From NCBI GenBank assembly GCA_947472765.1, contig CANJCM010000001.1, positions 80,601 to 144,600 on the forward strand: a stretch of DNA of 64,000 bases. Direction: 5' to 3'. The stretch is from Opitutia bacterium (GTDB lineage: Bacteria > Verrucomicrobiota > Verrucomicrobiia > Opitutales > Opitutaceae). The notes beneath the pieces were generated by a model. The model searched no databases, was not told the origin of the DNA, and was given only the letters and a program-made list of their open reading frames with translations. A program made the translations under genes and the position numbers. Shown here in pieces: positions 56,776 through 64,000 of this stretch. Positions within the stretch are counted from its first letter, which is position 1. The number at the start of each line of letters is the position of its first letter.

Positions 56776-58431
56776 TTAATTCAAACCGAAGACGAACAAG
56801 CCGGCGCCGATCGGAACCGCGAGGCGCTGCTTGCCATCGACCAGATAGCTAATCGCGCCACCGTTAATCCGGCTGCCTCCCGGGAACGTCCAGAGCAGTT
56901 TGCCGTTGTTGGCATCGACGGCGTAGAAATCGCCCTGGCCCGTGCCGGTGAAGACCAACCCCGTGATCGTCGAGAGCACCGGACTGTAGCCCCACGTGGG
57001 CATCTTGTGCTCCCAGGCGATCTTGCCGGTCGCAGCGTTGATCGCCTTGAGCACGCCGTAGGGCTCGGAGCCGAGGACATTGCGCCCGCCGCCGTTCTCG
57101 AAGTGGTCACCTTCCTTGTAGGCCCGCGGCTGCTTGAAGTAATGCTGACCGTAATCCTCCTGCGCGTTGACGTAGATCAATCCCGTCACCGGGCTGTACG
57201 AGGGCGGCGGCCAGTTGACCGCACCACCGAGGCCGGGGTAAACGAGCACGCCTTCCGGCGTCGGCTCGAGATTCGGGATCAGAATCGGCCGGCCGCTGTC
57301 GTCGAGGCCCTTGGCCCAAGTCTGATGCGAAAACGCGCCGCCCGCGACGAACTGGCCGGTCGTGCGATCGAGCGCGTAATACATGCCATTCCGATTCGTG
57401 TGCGAAAGCATCTTGCGCCGCTTGCCGTCCACCATCGCGTCGAAGAGTACCGGCGTCTGGCACGAGTCCCAGTCATGCACATCGTGCGGCGTGAACTGGA
57501 AGTGCCACTTCAGCTTGCCGGTATCGGCATCGAGCGCGATTTCCGCGCAGGTGTACAAATTGTCCCCCGGCCGATCGTCGCCGTTGTAATCGGGCGCCGG
57601 ATTGCCCGTGCCCCAATAGATGAGATTGAGTTCAGGATCGTACGAACCGGTGACCCAGGTCGAACCACCCCCGGATTTCCAGCTGTCGCCCGAGCCCCAG
57701 GTCTCGTTGCCGGGCTCGCCCTTGCCGGGAACGGTCCAAAACCGCCAGGCACGCTCGCCGGTCTTCGCGTCGAACGCGTCAACGAAACTGCGCACGCCGA
57801 ATTCCGCCCCGGCGACACCGACGACAATCTTGTCCTTCACCGCCAGCGGTGCCGCCGTCATCGAGTAACCCTTGCGGTAGTCGTCGACGACCACATCCCA
57901 ACGCTCGAGTCCCGTGTTGGCATCGAGACACACGAGATGCGCGTCGAAGGTGCAGAGATAGACCGCATCGCCGAGCACGGCGAGGCCACGGTTGGGCGTG
58001 CCGCAGCAGATGCGGACGTCATCCGGGAAGGGACGGCGGTAATTCCAAAGCGGACGACCCGTGCGGGCGTCGAGCGCCGTGACGATGTTGGGTCGCTCGC
58101 TGATGAACATGATCCCGTCGACGACGATCGGCGTGACCTCCCACTTGCTCGTATCCGCCTGCTGGTAGACCCAGAGCGTCTTCAAATTCGCGACGTTCGC
58201 CGGCGTGATTTCCGTCAGCGTGCTGTGCCGGTGGCTGGAATAGTTGCCGCCGTACGTTAGCCAGTTGCCGGCGTCCCGGCCCGAATCGCGGATGCGTTCG
58301 AACGGCACGCGCGTGGGTTCCTGCGCCTGGGCCGATCCGGCAAGGAGCAGCAGACCGAGGGCGAATTGGCCCATCCGCCGAAGCACGGCCGGCTGAGGTG
58401 AGGAGAGAATTTGCGTAGGCTGGGTTTTCAT
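56776..58431 (-). CDS. PQQ-dependent alcohol dehydrogenase (module B), DWD motif
   Basis: ICCGTPNRG; FTPHDVHDWDSCQTPVL; long colinear identity with module A. Confidence 0.92.
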   Translation of the reverse strand: MKTQPTQILSSPQPAVLRRMGQFALGLLLLAGSAQAQEPTRVPFERIRDSGRDAGNWLTYGGNYSSHRHSTLTEITPANVANLKTLWVYQQADTSKWEVTPIVVDGIMFISERPNIVTALDARTGRPLWNYRRPFPDDVRICCGTPNRGLAVLGDAVYLCTFDAHLVCLDANTGLERWDVVVDDYRKGYSMTAAPLAVKDKIVVGVAGAEFGVRSFVDAFDAKTGERAWRFWTVPGKGEPGNETWGSGDSWKSGGGSTWVTGSYDPELNLIYWGTGNPAPDYNGDDRPGDNLYTCAEIALDADTGKLKWHFQFTPHDVHDWDSCQTPVLFDAMVDGKRRKMLSHTNRNGMYYALDRTTGQFVAGGAFSHQTWAKGLDDSGRPILIPNLEPTPEGVLVYPGLGGAVNWPPPSYSPVTGLIYVNAQEDYGQHYFKQPRAYKEGDHFENGGGRNVLGSEPYGVLKAINAATGKIAWEHKMPTWGYSPVLSTITGLVFTGTGQGDFYAVDANNGKLLWTFPGGSRINGGAISYLVDGKQRLAVPIGAGLFVFGLN

Positions 58432-58474
58432 GAATCAGGCGGGAGGAAAGTTGGGAGAGCGATCGGCTCGCCGA

Positions 58475-59368
58475 TCAGGCAATCCACATCCGGTCGTTCG
58501 TCTTGATGTTAACGACCTTCATCCCGGGCAGGATGCCTTGGAGCCACTCGGTATAGACGGTCATGCCGGTTTCTTCACCGGTCTGGTGGGAGACAAGGAT
58601 CAGCGCCCGCTTCTTGCCCGACGCATTCAAATCGCGGACGTATTCGATCGAATCGATCTCGCGGGCTTCGCTGACGATGATCGCTTCCGCCTCGCCGGTG
58701 AGGCCGCGCATGTTGCCGTCGAGGGTGTGTGAGCCGCGGCCGACGATCGTGACGCGCTGCTCGGGATCGCCGATGATGCGGACGCTGCGCGACTCGAGTT
58801 TCGCCGCGATCGTAGCCGCAAGTTCCTTCACTGGTGTCGGGGGGAACTTGTAACTCCGCGAGTCCGCCGACGCCGCGTATTTCTCCCAACCGAGCAGTTT
58901 GATTTGGAGCGTCGAGAACGGATCCGGCCGCACCAGGTGCCAGTGGTCGTGCTGGCGCCAGACGACCATCCGGTTCTTCTCAATGAAATCCCGCTTCACG
59001 CCGTACACGGGATCATCAATCACCTGGTCGGTCAGCGTGTCGGGATCGCTCCACCAGGTCGGTTCATGGGTGACCACGAGATTGGCACCAGCTTGATGCG
59101 CCCGTTGCAGCACATCGAGCGTCGACATGAAGCAACACGCGACACCGGTCACCGGGGTGGCGACATCGCCGCCTTTGACGGTGTCACGGTAGGAGTCCTC
59201 GTTCCACTTCACGCCCATCTTGGCCTTCATCAGGTCGATGACCTGGCCGGCGGTCATGGGGCCGGAGGCGGCTTGGGCGGGAAGCCGGCGGGCGAGCACG
59301 GCGGCCGCTCCGGTGAGGGCGGTGGCTCGGAGGAACTGGCGGCGGGAAATCGTTTGGAAAGAATTCAT
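58475..59368 (-). CDS. Nif3-like dinuclear-metal-centre protein with Tat-type signal
   Basis: SRRQFLRATALTGAAAVLA signal; GGDVATPVTGVACCFMSTLDVLQRAHQAGANLVVTHEPTWW. Confidence 0.75.
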   Translation of the reverse strand: MNSFQTISRRQFLRATALTGAAAVLARRLPAQAASGPMTAGQVIDLMKAKMGVKWNEDSYRDTVKGGDVATPVTGVACCFMSTLDVLQRAHQAGANLVVTHEPTWWSDPDTLTDQVIDDPVYGVKRDFIEKNRMVVWRQHDHWHLVRPDPFSTLQIKLLGWEKYAASADSRSYKFPPTPVKELAATIAAKLESRSVRIIGDPEQRVTIVGRGSHTLDGNMRGLTGEAEAIIVSEAREIDSIEYVRDLNASGKKRALILVSHQTGEETGMTVYTEWLQGILPGMKVVNIKTNDRMWIA

Positions 59369-59386
59369 GGCAGCGGGATTTCAGGG

Positions 59387-60298
59387 TTACACCTTCGCGA
59401 CCTGGAACGGTTCGCCGCAGGCGACGGCGGAAATGTTCTGCGTGGGCAGGAGTTGCTTCAGCCACGTGGCCATGGCCTCGGCACCGGGATCCTCCGAAAC
59501 CGCATAGCCGAGCATGATGAAGGCTTTCCCCATTCCCGCCGTGACCCAGTCTTCGAAATAGGGAAACGCCTCCCATTCGCAGGTCTCGCCGCAAACCACG
59601 GCATCAACCTTGGTATTACGGACGAGACGGATGGCGTCCGGAGTGAGGAGGTAGCCAGGCCGCAGCGCGACACGGGCAATCTTCGCCGAGGGGTCCCCCA
59701 GCACGCGCATGGCGCGCAATCCGCGACGGCGTTTGATCCCGCCGGAAAAATCGCCGAGCGATGAAGCCGGCACGGAATAGACGGCGCCACCGACGGGCGC
59801 GATCAGCTCGGTCGCGGCCGCATCCTCCTTGCCCTGCCAGCCGAGAGCCGCGGCCAGGCCGCGCAGGCGATGCTGTCCCGGCAGCGACTGCCAGTTCTCA
59901 TTGAACCGCCAGATCACGAGTCCGTTGTCCTGGATGAACTTTTTCTTGTCGCCGTAGAGTTCGGTACTTTCGACCACGAGAGCCGGCGGCGGGTTCGCGG
60001 GACGCGCGGCGGGACGGGCCGCCGCAGCCGGGGCTGCGCCCGTGATGCGCGCCGATGTCCGGCCTCTGCCACCACCCCCACCCCCGCCTTCGGTCGCCCA
60101 GTACGGACCGTGCATGGCGATAATCAGGTTCTGCTTCGCCTTCACTGCCTGCCGGAGCACATCGAACGTAGGAGTCCAGGCGGTGGCGATGCCGGTCACG
60201 GCCGTTTTCGGATCTCCGGCTTTGAAACCATCGCCGGAGCCTTTCCAGGCGGAGCCAAAGTGTTCTTCAATCTGCAGGGTAATTTCCTGGGCAGTCAT
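59387..60298 (-). CDS. Second Nif3-like protein with Gly/Ala/Pro-rich insertion
   Basis: AGDPKTAVTGIATAWTPTFDVLRQAVKAKQNLIIAMHGPYWATEGGGGGGGRGR...; ATG at 60298. Confidence 0.75.
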   Translation of the reverse strand: MTAQEITLQIEEHFGSAWKGSGDGFKAGDPKTAVTGIATAWTPTFDVLRQAVKAKQNLIIAMHGPYWATEGGGGGGGRGRTSARITGAAPAAAARPAARPANPPPALVVESTELYGDKKKFIQDNGLVIWRFNENWQSLPGQHRLRGLAAALGWQGKEDAAATELIAPVGGAVYSVPASSLGDFSGGIKRRRGLRAMRVLGDPSAKIARVALRPGYLLTPDAIRLVRNTKVDAVVCGETCEWEAFPYFEDWVTAGMGKAFIMLGYAVSEDPGAEAMATWLKQLLPTQNISAVACGEPFQVAKV

Positions 60299-60378
60299 GG
60301 GTGGGATTCGGGGGGAGACGAAGGAACGGGGCGGAAAGATGCGCTCACGCCCGGCGAAACCGGAGATACGAAAACAAG

Positions 60379-60402
60379 CCAGCCCCGGCAAACCGGGGCT
60401 GG
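60379..60402 (-). terminator. GC-rich hairpin (ccagccccgg-caaa-ccggggctgg), possible terminator/processing site
   Basis: Between the DUF1552 stop and the Nif3-like start; weak T-run on the minus strand. Confidence 0.5.
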
Positions 60403-60455
60403 GGGGGACGACGCAGGTTGGGGACCGCCGTTTCCGGCGGCAATCGCACAATCGA

Positions 60456-61814
60456 TCAGGTCGACTCGAGACCCTTCATCGTTCCGGTCGAACTGGAGAA
60501 CCGGTCCTGATTGATGCCCATGCGCTGGAGAACCGAAACGAAGAGATTGGAGAGCGGATAATTGCGCTCCGGCGTCGTGTCGAAGGCCAGATGCTGGCCG
60601 TGCTTGAATCCGCCCCCGGCGAGAATCACCGGCATGTTCGTGTTCACGTGGGTGTTGGCGTCACCGAGGTTCGATCCATAGAGCACCATGGTGCGATCCA
60701 GCAGCGACTCCTCGCCCTCGCGGATGGCTTTGAAGTCGGCGTACAGCTTCGCCAGAAGCTTCATGTGCGCCGTGTCGAGGCCGGTGAGCTGACCGAGTTT
60801 GTCGGGCGACTTACCGTGGTGGGACAGATTGTGATAGCCTTCGGTGATCTTCACGTCGGTCAGTCCCTCGATCACAGGAGTCGCCACGCTATCCAGCATC
60901 AGCGTGATGGCGCGGGTGGAATCGGTCTGGAACGAAAGCCGCGCCAGATCGTACATGATCTTAACCTTGGCCAGGTATTGGGCCGGGCTCGCCGGATCGA
61001 CGGGCACGGACGCCTCGACCACCGGCTTCGGTTTCTTCTCCCAACCTTGGGAGGCATGCAGCCGGCTCTCGAGGTCGCGGACGCTGCTGAAATATTCGTC
61101 CAAGCGTTCGCGGTCAGCCGCGCCCGTCTTGCGCCGCAGGGCCGCCGCACGCTCTCCGATGGTGTCGAGGATGCTCCGGCCGGTATCCAGCCGAAGAACC
61201 TGCGCTTCCACCTCGGCGGGAGATCCCTGCACGAACAATTGCTTGAACACCTCCGCGGCCTTGTCCTCGGGCGGCACTGCCACCCCCGTCCCGGAGTACG
61301 AGAGGCTCCGGCTCCGCGTGTTCACCGCGAGAGTGATGGAGGGGAAGCGGGTCTGGGTGCCAATCTGGTCCGCGATATACTGATCGAGCGAGATGGTGTT
61401 GTGAAACGACGCCGAGCTCGGATGGGGCGCGCCCGTTAGAAAGCAGATATCACCAGGGTGGCCGCTATCGACGCCCGGGAGCGCCACACCGCTGAATACG
61501 GTGAAGTCCTTCCGATGCTCCTGCAGCAGTTGCAGGTAGGGCGAGGCCACATAGTCGCGGCCGGCGCCCGTCGGAAAGAACGGCGCGGGCAGAAGACCAA
61601 GATTGTTACAGACCGCAAAGAAACGGCGCGGCTTCGCCCCGGGAGCCAGCGGCGACTCACTGGCCGCCTCGGCGCCAAAGACCGGCCGCATCGCGTCGAG
61701 CATGGGCAGCGCGAGGGCCACACCGGTGCCACGGAGGAAGTGCCGGCGCGACATCGGCGTCCGCGTGGCGATAAACGGAGCCGAGCTGGAGCGGGAAAAA
61801 ATCTTGGTCTTCAT
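60456..61814 (-). CDS. DUF1552 domain-containing protein (Tat-exported)
   Basis: [79 protein letters not shown]. Confidence 0.9.
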   Translation of the reverse strand: MKTKIFSRSSSAPFIATRTPMSRRHFLRGTGVALALPMLDAMRPVFGAEAASESPLAPGAKPRRFFAVCNNLGLLPAPFFPTGAGRDYVASPYLQLLQEHRKDFTVFSGVALPGVDSGHPGDICFLTGAPHPSSASFHNTISLDQYIADQIGTQTRFPSITLAVNTRSRSLSYSGTGVAVPPEDKAAEVFKQLFVQGSPAEVEAQVLRLDTGRSILDTIGERAAALRRKTGAADRERLDEYFSSVRDLESRLHASQGWEKKPKPVVEASVPVDPASPAQYLAKVKIMYDLARLSFQTDSTRAITLMLDSVATPVIEGLTDVKITEGYHNLSHHGKSPDKLGQLTGLDTAHMKLLAKLYADFKAIREGEESLLDRTMVLYGSNLGDANTHVNTNMPVILAGGGFKHGQHLAFDTTPERNYPLSNLFVSVLQRMGINQDRFSSSTGTMKGLEST

Positions 61815-61840
61815 GAGGCGAGTGCGATTGGGGGGATCGA

Positions 61841-64000
<2,160 letters not shown>

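Overview
High-GC chromosomal window that looks like a Verrucomicrobia/Opitutaceae-type genome; this lineage guess comes from gene content only. The left half (about 1-32 kb) is mostly core metabolism: kup, a menF - DUF1573/cytochrome c - menD operon, metG, a histidine kinase/LuxR response-regulator pair, rdgB, ribD, leuB, tspO, purM, purF, purL, a Mrp-type ATPase, rpmG and a Nudix/aldolase pair. The right half (about 32-64 kb) is accessory. It holds a catabolic island rich in local paralogs: 2 SSS symporters, 2 class-III aminotransferases and 3 BNR/sialidase-like proteins, with DapA-like, 2-hydroxyacid dehydrogenase, RidA, M81 peptidase and GntR/IclR-type regulators. A periplasmic redox cluster follows, with two tandem PQQ-dehydrogenase + dihaem cytochrome c modules, two Nif3-like proteins, and DUF1552/DUF1592 proteins. 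The most notable signals are: (i) both PQQ dehydrogenases carry an Asp-x-Asp (DWD) motif at the position associated with lanthanide dependence; (ii) a superfamily of GTAG-footed hairpin repeats (REP-like), including a ~170-180 bp element with long terminal inverted repeats present in two inverted copies; (iii) several intergenic short-period repeats (7-bp heptads, 10/11-bp phased CTAATT arrays, 9-bp arrays); (iv) a cupin gene split by one in-frame TAA; (v) a DUF1573-cytochrome c fusion inside the menaquinone operon; (vi) a nested hairpin between metG and the histidine kinase. No CRISPR array, tRNA, rRNA or intact transposase was seen. Everything here was read by eye; no searches were run.
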